38,569 nt of DNA, from positions 1-38,569 of the IMG/VR virus record IMGVR_UViG_3300020182_002609; one strand, given 5' to 3'. This document shows, one piece after another, positions 1 to 8,527 of this stretch. Position numbers and translations under genes: made by a program. Within the stretch, counting starts at the first letter, position 1. Each line of letters begins with the position of its first letter. Origin of the DNA: a virus. Under the pieces are notes generated by a model. That model had not been told where the DNA came from, searched no databases, and saw nothing but the letters and a program-made list of their open reading frames with translations.

Positions 1-310
1 TTGGAGCTTGGCTATTGTTAGAGGTAGATTCAAGAGTTTCGACGCTCAACACAATCCCTCTCATGATACCATTATTATCTTGGTATTGAGGCTCTTGCTC
101 CGCTTTCGTTTGCTTCTTTAATAAAGAGATGAAAGTTGAACTATTATTTCTCGGATCTGTTAAAACTGCTGGGTCATCGATTAAATAATGTGGATTTAAT
201 ATACCCTTCGGAGTAGCAAAGACGTTTATGTTGGCAGCTTGCTGGTCTACGGTCCTATCGCTGTTGTTGTTTTCAACAGTCTTTTCAGATTTTGCAGTTG
301 GGTTTGCCAT
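1..310 (-). CDS. N-terminal part of an unrecognised, probably structural phage protein (runs off the left edge)
   Basis: An open minus-strand frame begins at the ATG whose complement is 308-310 and stays open to base 1, giving about 103 residues. The protein starts MANPTAKSEKTVENNNSD, a low-complexity Asn/Ser-rich leader. It then contains FATPKGILNPHYLIDDP and, near the edge, NGIMRGIVLSVETLES. The RGIV segment could be the start of an OB-fold-like domain of baseplate or spike proteins, but the fragment is too short to assign. It directly follows the terminase-like gene in transcription order, in keeping with a late virion module. The gene is missing from a simple complete-ORF list because its stop lies outside the window. 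Confidence 0.7.
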   Translation of the reverse strand, partial: MANPTAKSEKTVENNNSDRTVDQQAANINVFATPKGILNPHYLIDDPAVLTDPRNNSSTFISLLKKQTKAEQEPQYQDNNGIMRGIVLSVETLESTSNNSQAP

Positions 311-317
311 TCACTAA

Positions 318-608
318 CTAAGCCTCATTGATGATATCGTAAATCTCTTCTTTATCTTGTGCTGTTAGCCCAGCGGCTGCATCTTGCTTTTTAGCTAGCA
401 AGGTAGTGACCTTTACTAATTGTTCGTTTGATCTTTGCAATACTTCTAGGTATTTTGCGGCGATCTGACCAGAATACTGATGTCTGGCATCATCTTGTTT
501 AAGATGGTTGATTAAGTCTACCAGTAGATTCGAGGCTACTGCTCGATCGTTGCGAATATTATCGATCGCCTCTTCTACATACCCATCTATATCTTTCCTT
601 GATGCCAT
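318..608 (-). CDS. Small helical protein, candidate terminase small subunit (gp16-like)
   Basis: The product has 96 residues and is almost entirely helical and charged. I start it at the ATG giving MASRKDIDGYVEE, because an AAGGA sits about 12 bases upstream. A TTG four codons earlier is also in frame but lies only one base from that AAGGA. The segment from about residue 25 to 75, with ARHQYSG and a following helix EVLQRSNEQLVKVTTLL, resembles the central coiled region of T4 gp16, where a run of aligned His/Met/Glu helices precedes repeated Thr/Asn/Glu/Leu. It is shorter than T4 gp16 (164 residues). It overlaps the end of the late sigma gene by 22 bases. The terminase assignment is inference. 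Confidence 0.5.
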   Translation of the reverse strand: MASRKDIDGYVEEAIDNIRNDRAVASNLLVDLINHLKQDDARHQYSGQIAAKYLEVLQRSNEQLVKVTTLLAKKQDAAAGLTAQDKEEIYDIINEA

Positions 609-1273
609 TCTTTTTTCCAATCCTTATATCTAAGACGCATTTTATTCAGGTTGTTGACAACTTGTTTAGTGTTTAGTCCTGTAATCTCGCGTATGTATAA
701 GTATATAGCTTTTTTATTAAAAATTTCAATGTCTTCGGCGCTATCAAAAAGTATTTTGACGGCTTGCAACACTTTTTTTTCATTATCTTTTAATTTTAGC
801 TTCTCCCACGAATGGACTTCTTTCCAAAGAAAGTACCAAAACTCTGCATTTTCCCTATCATTAACATAAGAAGTTTCAATTGTGAGATATGAATTGATTT
901 GTTCGTAATCGGCTGATGAATTACTAAGATCATCAAGGTGAACCTCTCTCTTCATTGAGCGAGAGTTCTTTTTAACCTTGTGAATAAACCAGTTCTTGGT
1001 GATTACACTAAAGTAAGAGAAAGCTTTTGACCCCTTGTCTGGGTCGAACTTATCTAAGATGGTTGTAAGCCAGCTTTTACACTCTTCTTTCAAACAATCA
1101 ATGTTTGGCAAGTTTGTAAACTTGTAAGTATAGACAATTTTGTCTACCATTTCATCGAAAGCTGGTTCGATCCAATCAATATATAACTTTGTTCTGACCT
1201 TATTGTCTTCCGTAGATGCGTACTTTACAATTGCATTCTCATGATCTTTTGTAAAATATATTTTCTTTTTCAA
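587..1273 (-). CDS. 55: Late-transcription sigma factor, T4 gp55-like
   Basis: The product has 228 residues and resembles the sigma70-family late factors of T4-type phages, which direct host RNA polymerase to late promoters together with a sliding-clamp coactivator. The recognisable part is around residues 70-110: a region-2-like helix pair with FDPDKGSKAFSYFSVITKNW followed by a basic helix IHKVKKNSRSMKRE. This parallels the gp55 pattern of a Phe-Asp-Glu loop, then an aromatic helix and a Lys/Arg-rich helix. The C-terminal half (VLQAVKILF, REITGLNTKQVVNNL) reads like a helix-turn-helix. The start appears to be TTG at 1273, preceded by AGAGGAATAAAT. It is the last regulatory gene before the late-type genes at the left edge. 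Confidence 0.8.
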   Translation of the reverse strand: MKKKIYFTKDHENAIVKYASTEDNKVRTKLYIDWIEPAFDEMVDKIVYTYKFTNLPNIDCLKEECKSWLTTILDKFDPDKGSKAFSYFSVITKNWFIHKVKKNSRSMKREVHLDDLSNSSADYEQINSYLTIETSYVNDRENAEFWYFLWKEVHSWEKLKLKDNEKKVLQAVKILFDSAEDIEIFNKKAIYLYIREITGLNTKQVVNNLNKMRLRYKDWKKEWHQGKI

Positions 1274-1276
1274 AAT

Positions 1277-1642
1277 TTATTCCTCTTGGTCTTCTTCTTC
1301 CTCTAAAAGCGGTTGTCCATCAAGAGAATATTTATGTCTATAAACTTCTAGTTCTGTAACAACATCCTTGGTGTGCTCTACCAAAGAATGGAGTGTTTGA
1401 TCACCGTAGAACATTTCCATTTGGTATACAGAAACTAGGTGTTCTTCTAGCTCAAACGTCTTTAAAAGCATACTGCTTATATCTTCTTCAAGTTCCCTGT
1501 ATTCTCGTAAGGAAGAAAAAACGTACCAGAACAATGCGATATTAACAGTTAAAGACAGGAAAAAAAAGAAAGGGAGTGCGCCAGTTACCGTCATTATTAA
1601 TATTGAATTTAGTACAGCGGATACGCCTAATGCCCATCTCAT
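1277..1642 (-). CDS. Small membrane protein with coiled-coil tail, conserved phage type
   Basis: The product has 121 residues. Two hydrophobic helices at about residues 3-20 and 23-43 (ALPFFFFLSLTVNIALFWYVF) are followed by a cytosolic acidic coiled coil with FELEEHLVSVYQMEMFYGDQTLHSLVEHTKDVV and a Glu-rich end. The YGDxTLxSLVEHTK pattern is one I associate with conserved hypothetical proteins of marine T4-like phages, from memory only. Its ATG overlaps the stop of the zinc-ribbon gene as ATGA, so the two are probably translationally coupled. No function is proposed. Confidence 0.75.
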   Translation of the reverse strand: MRWALGVSAVLNSILIMTVTGALPFFFFLSLTVNIALFWYVFSSLREYRELEEDISSMLLKTFELEEHLVSVYQMEMFYGDQTLHSLVEHTKDVVTELEVYRHKYSLDGQPLLEEEEDQEE

Positions 1643-1902
1643 TTTTTTTCATACTCCTGGTTTTTTAAGTTTTCTTTCTCTTCTTTAAGATCTTCTCGAA
1701 AACTCTCTATACTTGACTTTACTACATCCCCAACCTTTTGTTTATCTTTACTTTTTTCTGTTTTATTGATTGTAAAGTTTGGGGGGACTCTGACTAAACC
1801 CTCTGCTTCACAAGAGGTACATTTAGTTTTAGATTCTTTAATTGAATGCCAAACAGAAATAACACATTCACATCTATAGCAATGATAAGTATAGCGTGGC
1901 AT
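1639..1902 (-). CDS. FmdB-like zinc-ribbon protein
   Basis: The product has 87 residues and begins MPRYTYHCYRCE, the hallmark opening of the FmdB/CxxC-CxxC regulatory zinc-ribbon family. Two CxxC knuckles are visible at residues 8-11 and 28-31, spaced as in that family, and are followed by GLVRVPPNFTI. The C-terminal half is a Lys/Glu-rich helix. Such proteins are frequent in tailed phages, but their target is generally unknown. It sits in a tight run of three small genes between the glycan cassette and the late sigma factor. Confidence 0.8.
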   Translation of the reverse strand: MPRYTYHCYRCECVISVWHSIKESKTKCTSCEAEGLVRVPPNFTINKTEKSKDKQKVGDVVKSSIESFREDLKEEKENLKNQEYEKK

Positions 1903-1903
1903 A

Positions 1904-2125
1904 TTATTCTGTTGTTTCTTCGTATTCTTGAGGGTTTTTAGCCATATCTAGAACAGCCATATCATCATGATTAAACTTTACAATAGGTGGGTTTTTAATC
2001 AGTAACCCATCTTTTGTGTCTTGAAAATCAAAATTCCTTAGAGTTTCTGTAATGTCTGTTTGTTCCATAAGGGACTTTTGTAGTGCCATCATAAGTGTGG
2101 TAAGGGCTTGATTCGAAAGTTTCAT
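1904..2125 (-). CDS. Small conserved phage protein of unknown function
   Basis: The product has 73 residues, with an N-terminal amphipathic helix ([20 protein letters not shown]) followed by a short beta-like stretch [13 protein letters not shown] and an acidic end. No catalytic or metal motif is visible. Its start overlaps the stop of gmd by four bases, so it is expressed from the end of the glycan operon. The pattern resembles a small hypothetical protein common in T4-like marine phages, but I cannot assign a role. Confidence 0.7.
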   Translation of the reverse strand: MKLSNQALTTLMMALQKSLMEQTDITETLRNFDFQDTKDGLLIKNPPIVKFNHDDMAVLDMAKNPQEYEETTE

Positions 2126-3105
2126 TTTGCTTCTCCTTTGAGCTTTTCGTAATCAGAATTATACATCAATTCTGCAAGTTGTTTAAATTTAGTTTCAGGG
2201 ACCCAGCCAAGCTTTTCTTTTGCCTTGGTTGAGTCTCCCAGTAGATAAGGAACCTCGTGAGGTCTAAAAAGCCTTTCATCTATTTCAACATATTCTTTAG
2301 GATCTAACCCTGCTGCTGCAAACACTTGGTATAAAAATTGTTCTACTGTGTGCGTTTCACCAGTAGATATAACATAATCGTCAGGAGTGTCTTGTTGCAA
2401 CATAAGCCACATCATTTCAACATAATCACCAGCGTATCCCCAGTCCCTATGGGCTGTTAGATTGCCTAAATAAAGTTTATCTTGTAATCCAAGTTTAATA
2501 CGGGCTGCTGCTAATGTTATTTTTCTAGTTACAAAAGTCTCACCTCTTCTAGGAGATTCATGATTAAAAAGAATACCGCTAGATACGTGGAGTCCATATG
2601 ACTCTCTATAATTTCTAATTAAGTTGTGTGCAAAGACTTTGGCACAAGCATAAGGCGATGCAGGCATTAAAGTAGAACTTTCATCAAATGGGTAGTCTGG
2701 ATTGTCTCCAAACATTTCAGAAGAAGAAGCTTGGTAAAGCCTTGCTTCTGGGACAATGTGCCTCATTGCTTCAAGGAGTCGCAAGGTTCCCAACGCCACT
2801 CCATCAACAGTGTTTATAGGCACGTCAAAAGACACACGGACGTGGGACTGTGCGGCGAGATTATAGATTTCATCTGGCTCATATTGCTTCAAGAGCTTCC
2901 ACATAGAAGATGAATCATTTAAATCAAAGTATTCTAAGATGAAATTCTCATCTTCGTATATATGATCAATCCTCTCTGTGCGGATTGTAGAGGTCCTTCG
3001 CTTGCCGCCAATAACCCTATAGCCTTTCTCCAGCAACAATTCAGCAAGGTAAGAGCCGTCTTGCCCAGTAATCCCTGTTATTAATGCTGTTTTCTTTTTT
3101 GTCAT
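2122..3105 (-). CDS. gmd: GDP-mannose 4,6-dehydratase
   Basis: The product has 327 residues, close to the usual length, and converts GDP-D-mannose to GDP-4-keto-6-deoxymannose, the precursor of GDP-fucose, GDP-rhamnose and GDP-perosamine. It is an extended SDR: the Rossmann motif [14 protein letters not shown] is at residues 11-24, the signature [15 protein letters not shown] at about 82-96, the catalytic SSSE at 127-130 and YxxxK at Tyr152/Lys156. The Gmd-specific [18 protein letters not shown] is present. No GDP-fucose synthase or GDP-perosamine synthase can be named with certainty nearby, although two unassigned SDR enzymes are in the cassette. The phosphomannomutase at 33413 could feed the same pathway. 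It is the last glycan gene of the operon. Confidence 0.95.
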   Translation of the reverse strand: MTKKKTALITGITGQDGSYLAELLLEKGYRVIGGKRRTSTIRTERIDHIYEDENFILEYFDLNDSSSMWKLLKQYEPDEIYNLAAQSHVRVSFDVPINTVDGVALGTLRLLEAMRHIVPEARLYQASSSEMFGDNPDYPFDESSTLMPASPYACAKVFAHNLIRNYRESYGLHVSSGILFNHESPRRGETFVTRKITLAAARIKLGLQDKLYLGNLTAHRDWGYAGDYVEMMWLMLQQDTPDDYVISTGETHTVEQFLYQVFAAAGLDPKEYVEIDERLFRPHEVPYLLGDSTKAKEKLGWVPETKFKQLAELMYNSDYEKLKGEAK

Positions 3106-3786
3106 TTAGCCTCTTATGTGTGACCGAATAATAAGACGGTCTTTCTCATCTTCCAGTACGCCGCCAAGATGGAACAGATCTGTTTCAAAGATTATCAAAG
3201 TTCCAGCCTTTCCAGTAATAGGTACGATGTGATCTTCAGTATATTCAAGCTCTGGGTAATCTACCAGTGGCCAGTTTTTAATCTGATCGTACTCATTCAT
3301 TGCTTTCTCGGTTGCTTGTGTTCTTAAGAAAGAACCATCGACATGAGTTCCTGGGATGACACTGAAAGGTCCACAAGTCTCGTCAACATCAGTCAAATAA
3401 AGCATATATTTAAATGTCCACAATCTATCAAAATGGAGGACTCCATTACGACTTACACCTTGATCGTTTCTATAGTCGTGCTGCACAAAGATCTCATTAA
3501 AGTTAGGAACCCTGTTTGTACATTGATAGAACAAGTTATACATCCACTGTTGACCGAAAAAGTTTGAAATATTGGGGTTCTCTTCCTGATTCATAGCGAC
3601 GCTGCCGATTCTTGCTGCTTTACCAAAAAGATAATCCTTTTCTTCAGTTTCATTAATAATTTTTTCACATTCTTGCTTAATCGCAGAGACATCATCAATA
3701 TAATTATGGCATACTGCCAGTCCATATTGATTGATTATATCCACGATCTCTTCAGATGAATTTTCTTTCGTTATATTAAAGTCCAT
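3106..3786 (-). CDS. PhyH-type Fe(II)/2-oxoglutarate dioxygenase
   Basis: The product has 226 residues and matches the phytanoyl-CoA dioxygenase fold. An iron-binding HxD is visible in GVLHFDRLWTFKYMLYL, followed by the typical CGPFSVIPGTH segment. The distal His is in TDLFHLGG and the 2OG-binding Arg in RLIIRSHIRG at the C-terminus. Enzymes of this family hydroxylate small molecules, and some act on sugars. Lying between rmlB and gmd, it probably modifies a sugar or glycan product, but the substrate is unknown. It overlaps rmlB by 11 bases and abuts gmd. Confidence 0.85.
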   Translation of the reverse strand: MDFNITKENSSEEIVDIINQYGLAVCHNYIDDVSAIKQECEKIINETEEKDYLFGKAARIGSVAMNQEENPNISNFFGQQWMYNLFYQCTNRVPNFNEIFVQHDYRNDQGVSRNGVLHFDRLWTFKYMLYLTDVDETCGPFSVIPGTHVDGSFLRTQATEKAMNEYDQIKNWPLVDYPELEYTEDHIVPITGKAGTLIIFETDLFHLGGVLEDEKDRLIIRSHIRG

Positions 3787-4732
3787 TGCTTTTCTCCATA
3801 AAAAATCTCATTGTTTCTTTTAAGTTTTCTTCAAAGTTATCACTTCCGTTAAGAGTGAACCCAAGATCTTCTAGTTTGTCGGCGTTGACAGAGTATCTAA
3901 AGTCGTGGCCGAGGCGGTCTGGGACAAAAGTGATTGAGTTCTCAAAATCTTTATTCAATACGCTTGTAATCTTTTTAACGATTTCAAGATTCTCTTGTTC
4001 GTTTGAAGACGAGATATTGTATACCTTGTTGAATTCAGAATTAAGAAGTATGTGTTCGATTGCTCGGGGGGTATCCTTAACGTAAGTCCATTCTCGGATA
4101 TTACGACCAGTCCCATAAATAGGGATCTTATTTCCCTTTAGAAGGTTTCTCATAATTGTTGGTATAAATTTCTCTTGATGCTGCCGGGGTCCAAAGTTAT
4201 TGGAGGGTCGGACCATTAGATACTCAACGCCATAAGTGTTAGCATAGGACCTCACCATGTGTTCAGCAGCAGCTTTGGTGGCTGAATATGGGTTCTTTGG
4301 ATTTAAATGATCCCCTTCTTCGAAAGATCCTGCTTTAATATCCCCATAAACTTCATCAGTAGAGATATGGAATATCCTAGCACCTGTCTCTTTGCAAACT
4401 TCCAGCAAAGATTTAGTTCCTTCGATATTAGATTTGATAAATGCGTCACAAGAGCGAATAGAATTATCAACATGGGTCTCCGCAGCAAAATTAATAATCC
4501 AGTTAATGCTGCGTAATTGACAAATCTCTAATATTTTATCGGTATCACAGATGTTAACATTAAAAAGTTTAAAATCTGGGTTTGTGTAATGGTTACGAAG
4601 GTTTGAAGCAGTTCCAGCGTAGGTAAAACAGTCTACTCCATCGACTTTATACCCTTTTTCTAAAAAATAATCGACTGCGTGGCTTCCGATAAAGCCTGCA
4701 CAGCCAGTAATTAAGAGGTTTGGCTTATTCAA
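3776..4732 (-). CDS. rfbB: dTDP-glucose 4,6-dehydratase
   Basis: The product has 318 residues and performs the second step of dTDP-deoxysugar synthesis, making dTDP-4-keto-6-deoxyglucose. It has the NAD-binding GCAGFIGSH at residues 10-18 and the RmlB-typical DCFTYAGTASNLRN. The catalytic triplet Thr125-Asp126-Glu127 is in ISTDEVYG, and Tyr149/Lys153 in NPYSATKAAAEH. The C-terminal RLGHDFRYSVNADKLE also matches the family. The gene lies directly after rmlA with an eight-base overlap. Its product is the common substrate of the FdtA-like isomerase and the RmlC-like epimerase upstream in the same operon. Confidence 0.95.
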   Translation of the reverse strand: MNKPNLLITGCAGFIGSHAVDYFLEKGYKVDGVDCFTYAGTASNLRNHYTNPDFKLFNVNICDTDKILEICQLRSINWIINFAAETHVDNSIRSCDAFIKSNIEGTKSLLEVCKETGARIFHISTDEVYGDIKAGSFEEGDHLNPKNPYSATKAAAEHMVRSYANTYGVEYLMVRPSNNFGPRQHQEKFIPTIMRNLLKGNKIPIYGTGRNIREWTYVKDTPRAIEHILLNSEFNKVYNISSSNEQENLEIVKKITSVLNKDFENSITFVPDRLGHDFRYSVNADKLEDLGFTLNGSDNFEENLKETMRFFMEKSNGL

Positions 4733-5612
4733 TTAGTTCTCCTTTGGCTAATTTAAAAAGGTAATCGCTATATTTTGTCTTACCAAGGTCAACAGCTAGG
4801 TCAACCAGTTGATCTTGGTCAATATAACCCATTCTATATGCAATTTCTTCGACGCAGGCTATCTTAAGTCCTTGTCGATTCTCTACTGTTTGTACAAAAT
4901 GAGACGCATCTAGCAAAGAATCGTGGGACCCAGCATCAAACCAGGCGTATCCTCGACCCATAATTTGCAATTTTAGCCTATTTTGCTTTAGATATTCTTC
5001 ATTAATTGAAGTAATCTCCAGTTCTCCACGCTGTGACGGCTTAATGGTCTTGGCAAGTTGAATAACGTCATTATTATAGTAATAAAGACCAACTGCTGCG
5101 CAGTTAGAGCGAGGATTTGCAGGCTTTTCTTCAACGCTTAATACATTCTTATTACTATCATACTCAACGATACCGTACTTCTCGGGATCTGATACATAAT
5201 AACCGAAGATAACAGCGTTTTTATTTTCGACAGTTTCTTTAACGCCGTCTTGTAGCAAGTCTATAAGCTCATTTCCATAGAAGATGTTATCACCAAGAAT
5301 CAAGCATACGTCGTCATCACCGATGAATTCTTCGCCAATAATGAAACACTCTGCGATTCCATTAGCATGTTCTTGAACTTCGTAAGATACGCTAATCCCA
5401 AGTTTAGAACCATCTCCAAAGAGAGCTTGGAACAGACTTTTATGCTCTGGTCTTGTTATTATCAAGACATCTTTAATACCAGACAACATAAGAGTAGACA
5501 ACGAATAATAAATCATTGGTTTGTCATAAACTGGCAGGAGTTGCTTCGTTGTTATTTTTGTTAATGGGTAAAGTCGTGTTCCTAAACCGCCTGCTAATAT
5601 AATACCTTTCAT
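4725..5612 (-). CDS. rfbA: Glucose-1-phosphate thymidylyltransferase
   Basis: The product has 295 residues and makes dTDP-glucose from dTTP and glucose-1-phosphate. The signature MKGIILAGGLGTRLYPLT opens the protein and is followed by the RmlA-specific KQLLPVYDKPMIYYSLS. The metal and substrate region CLILGDNIFYG and the EEKPANPRSNCAAVGLYYY segment are intact. I start at the ATG whose codon overlaps the stop of the aminotransferase gene (AATGA). An in-frame GTG three codons upstream is less likely. Together with rmlB it supplies the dTDP-sugar branch. Confidence 0.95.
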   Translation of the reverse strand: MKGIILAGGLGTRLYPLTKITTKQLLPVYDKPMIYYSLSTLMLSGIKDVLIITRPEHKSLFQALFGDGSKLGISVSYEVQEHANGIAECFIIGEEFIGDDDVCLILGDNIFYGNELIDLLQDGVKETVENKNAVIFGYYVSDPEKYGIVEYDSNKNVLSVEEKPANPRSNCAAVGLYYYNNDVIQLAKTIKPSQRGELEITSINEEYLKQNRLKLQIMGRGYAWFDAGSHDSLLDASHFVQTVENRQGLKIACVEEIAYRMGYIDQDQLVDLAVDLGKTKYSDYLFKLAKGELIE

Positions 5613-6520
5613 TTTACACACTCAATAATATGTTTAATCTCTTTGTCTGTTAGCTTCTCATTAAAAGGAATACTAAGGGTTGTAGCTGCGACAGCTTCTG
5701 ATAGAGGACAAGCGAACTTAATGTCGCCATTATAAACTGGATTTAGGTGACTGGCTTCATAATGAATTCCAGTAACAATTCCTTTTTTCTTCAACTCTTC
5801 CATTTTTGCTTTGTTGTCTCTTGTGACAATCCGGTATAGATGAGAACTTGTGTTCTCGTATCCAAGAGCCTCATTATAAGTCTCCCTGATCTCTTCTAGT
5901 CTTTTTACTTTCGCGGGGAGTTTCTTAAGGTTTTCGGATACAACTGTCGCTTGGAAAGAATTCAGGTACATTTTCCAGCCAGGGAATTTAATCTTTCTCT
6001 CCCAGTTGTTATTAGCGTAGCTCATTCCGTTTAGAACTGCTTCCTTGAAATAAGCAATCTTATCATAGTCATCAGAAACAATCATTCCGCCATCAATTCC
6101 GCCTACTGGCTTGGTTGGATAAAAACTAAAGAACATAAGATCTTCCGGGCTTGCTTCTTTCTTGAATTGATCTCTGTCAACTTTTTGGGCAGAATCAATA
6201 ACCTTATAATCTTCAAATTGATGGAGTACATAAGAATCACCTATCCAACTCACATCATCGATAAAATTGATTTTATTTCCGCTGTTAAGAATAGAGTTCA
6301 ACACAACTGGAGGGATTACACTTGGGATATCCACAGTTACGTTTTTATTCAACAACATCAAGAAGATAGCGTTAGTTGCACTACAAATAGAACAAGCGTA
6401 TTTTGCGCCTACATATTCAGCAAATTTCTCTTCTAACTCTGTTACGATAGGGTCATGTAGGATATGCTTGAAATCTGCTGTGTTGATGCTGTAATTTTCA
6501 ATGTGAAACAAACCAATCAT
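5609..6520 (-). CDS. DegT/DnrJ/EryC1/StrS-family PLP-dependent sugar aminotransferase
   Basis: The product has 303 residues and is somewhat short for the family (usually 360-400). The PLP-binding lysine is Lys137 in FSFYPTKPVGGIDGG, and the preceding DSAQ at 109-112 stacks on and positions the cofactor. The opening VTELEEKFAEYVGAKYACSICSATNAI is typical. These enzymes transaminate keto-sugar nucleotides. With an FdtA-like 3,4-ketoisomerase in the same operon, a 3-amino-3,6-dideoxyhexose (FdtB/QdtB type) is the likely product, though a 4-aminosugar cannot be excluded. No dedicated N-acetyltransferase was recognised. Confidence 0.85.
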   Translation of the reverse strand: MIGLFHIENYSINTADFKHILHDPIVTELEEKFAEYVGAKYACSICSATNAIFLMLLNKNVTVDIPSVIPPVVLNSILNSGNKINFIDDVSWIGDSYVLHQFEDYKVIDSAQKVDRDQFKKEASPEDLMFFSFYPTKPVGGIDGGMIVSDDYDKIAYFKEAVLNGMSYANNNWERKIKFPGWKMYLNSFQATVVSENLKKLPAKVKRLEEIRETYNEALGYENTSSHLYRIVTRDNKAKMEELKKKGIVTGIHYEASHLNPVYNGDIKFACPLSEAVAATTLSIPFNEKLTDKEIKHIIECVK

Positions 6521-6534
6521 AATTTATATCCGCC

Positions 6535-7605
6535 TTAAACAATACTAGCCAAAAAAGATCTTAATACTTGTTCTTCTTGCTCAACATTAGGATATGAGAA
6601 CTTGACTCCCGGTACGGGTTCGACTTTTTTAATATCATACTCTGCAACTATATCAAACATCTTTTTTATTCTTTCGGCATTATATCCTATTTCGCGGGAC
6701 TTTTCAACCTTTTCTTTTAACTCTTTTTCAAGCCCTTGGACTTTAGTAGGGTATATGTCAGTAAATAATTTCATAGCATCTTCAACTGGGATGTCATCAT
6801 AGGCAGCTATGGCGACGCCCATTAGCTCTGTCATTTTGGCAAATTCCTCCACCCAATACTCTGAATTTATCCACTCTGTTTGCTCTGGAAAGTGCAAAGC
6901 TAGGTCACCGTCTGGCATTTGGATTCTTTGTCCGTTCTGGTGGATGATCCAAGGATATTCCCCTCGATGTCCGTTACCCCAGAGTGTATTTAGATAGCCA
7001 GTAATTTGTTCCGTAAACCTCATATTTTTAGGTTTTATAACGTTTATCATCTTCCAGCAGGCTTTTAGGTGATTACTACGGGTTGTGTTGTGCCAGTTGC
7101 CGTGAAAGTGTTTAGTCTGATCTATCATTCTCTCTGCTGCGCTAGAGCCGATGATCGAATCCTTGTACTTTGAATACATATTCTCTTCAAGGTATAGTTC
7201 GCCGCCCATATCTTCTGACAAGTAAGCTGGATGGACAGCACCTCTTGAGGAGCTATATCCCTCATTGTCTTTTAGAAACTGAATCGTTTCTACGACGCCT
7301 TGTAGGAAAAAGAAATCATCGTTGTCCACTACCGATGCCAATGGTGTTTCTATTTTATCTATTGAGTCAGCCATCTTTTCGTGGAACTCATCAAGAGTAT
7401 CATCATATGGGTATCGTAAGTAATCGTATTTTAAATTTGGGAAGTTAGCGCTATTTTCTAAAATATCTTGGATTACCTTATCTTCGCCGCCATCTGCAAC
7501 TAAGATTTTAAATGGATATCCTAATATGTCCATCCACCTCATCAACCTTAAAGTGTAGTGAGACCTATCTTTTAAAATTAATAAAATCGTATAGTTATCA
7601 TCCAT
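6535..7605 (-). CDS. TIGR00180-type glycosyltransferase
   Basis: I place the start at 7605 because GGAGG lies five bases before that ATG. The longer frame beginning at 7662 has no such site and overlaps the upstream gene by 65 bases. The product has 356 residues and opens MDDNYTILLILKDRSHYTLRLMRW, the pattern of the TIGR00180 glycosyltransferase domain. The GT-A metal-binding acids are in SVVDNDDFFF. HFHGNWHNTTRSNHLKACW is also typical of the group. A second member lies two genes upstream at 8517. The acceptor and donor are unknown. Confidence 0.8.
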   Translation of the reverse strand: MDDNYTILLILKDRSHYTLRLMRWMDILGYPFKILVADGGEDKVIQDILENSANFPNLKYDYLRYPYDDTLDEFHEKMADSIDKIETPLASVVDNDDFFFLQGVVETIQFLKDNEGYSSSRGAVHPAYLSEDMGGELYLEENMYSKYKDSIIGSSAAERMIDQTKHFHGNWHNTTRSNHLKACWKMINVIKPKNMRFTEQITGYLNTLWGNGHRGEYPWIIHQNGQRIQMPDGDLALHFPEQTEWINSEYWVEEFAKMTELMGVAIAAYDDIPVEDAMKLFTDIYPTKVQGLEKELKEKVEKSREIGYNAERIKKMFDIVAEYDIKKVEPVPGVKFSYPNVEQEEQVLRSFLASIV

Positions 7606-8527
7606 CGGTTCCTCCAATGTAGTTAGCGATGGGACCGTGACCAGCCTCATCTTTAATCGCAACAGAATAATCCCTATTTACAACCTCATGTGATTCAGCA
7701 CTAAAACATTGTAAATAAAAACGACCTTCTCGGGATTCGAATAGGTCTTTATTTTCGTCTTGTGTGAATCCTGCTTTTTTAACAACATCCACACCATGAT
7801 ACATTGCAGGATAAGCACAAATTAAATCTCCTTTCTTAGAAAGGTTTTCCAAGAAGTATTTCCTTTTCTTTTCGTCCATCACATAAAAACCATTACTGCC
7901 ACTATCATAATCTTCTCCAATTTGACTAAAGATACCACCGAGAAGCATTTTCTGGCGGCGAGGAGAATCATAATGATGAGTTATTTTTCCGTGATTAACT
8001 GGATAGTGCAATAGGGTTATCCTATCAATGATGCCGTCTGCTGGTTTATTTTTTAAATAAGCCGTGCGAGGTTGTCCAGATAGTATTTTAAAAGCATCCC
8101 AGTACTTATCAAAGTGTTTAAAAAGCTCTAATTCGTCATCCCATCTAAAAAAGATATGTGAGTGAACAACTTCTGTATATCCGCCTTCGGGCTTTCTTTC
8201 GCCTTGGTTTATGAAACGGTAGCTTTGAACTCCGTCTTTCATTTGAAAATATTTATCTTCTTTCGTCTTTCCCCATTCAATAATTTGGTCTTTTAACCTT
8301 TCAACAGTTTCTCCTGAGAAAGCATTTTTTAGAAGGTAAACATCACCAGAATATATTGATTTAACCAGTTCTTGGGCTTGTTTTTGGTTGGCGTTTATCA
8401 CTTTCTCAACAAAGTCCTCTGCCTCTAATACGACGATGTTCCTTAAATAATGAGGATAGGTCTTCACATCTTCTATCTTATCCCATTCTTTTTGAAAAAA
8501 AAGATTACTTTGTATATCATTCTGCAT
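7598..8527 (-). CDS. Probable Fe(II)/2-oxoglutarate-dependent oxygenase, double-stranded beta-helix
   Basis: The product has 309 residues. A facial-triad-like pattern is seen in the second half: HHYDSPRRQKMLLGGIFSQIG (HxD) followed about 70 residues later by AYPAMYHGVDVV, with an Arg in REGRFYLQCFSAES that could bind 2-oxoglutarate. The order HxD, H, R and the flanking beta-strand-like text suggest a cupin-type oxygenase, but it does not look close to the PhyH gene at 3106. It sits between two TIGR00180 glycosyltransferases and overlaps both slightly, so a role in glycan hydroxylation is inferred. Confidence 0.65.
   Translation of the reverse strand: MQNDIQSNLFFQKEWDKIEDVKTYPHYLRNIVVLEAEDFVEKVINANQKQAQELVKSIYSGDVYLLKNAFSGETVERLKDQIIEWGKTKEDKYFQMKDGVQSYRFINQGERKPEGGYTEVVHSHIFFRWDDELELFKHFDKYWDAFKILSGQPRTAYLKNKPADGIIDRITLLHYPVNHGKITHHYDSPRRQKMLLGGIFSQIGEDYDSGSNGFYVMDEKKRKYFLENLSKKGDLICAYPAMYHGVDVVKKAGFTQDENKDLFESREGRFYLQCFSAESHEVVNRDYSVAIKDEAGHGPIANYIGGTDG

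Noticed and set aside
7606-7662. N-terminal extension of the 6535 glycosyltransferase
   Set aside because: The ATG at 7605 has GGAGG at proper distance, and the extension does not fit the family start.
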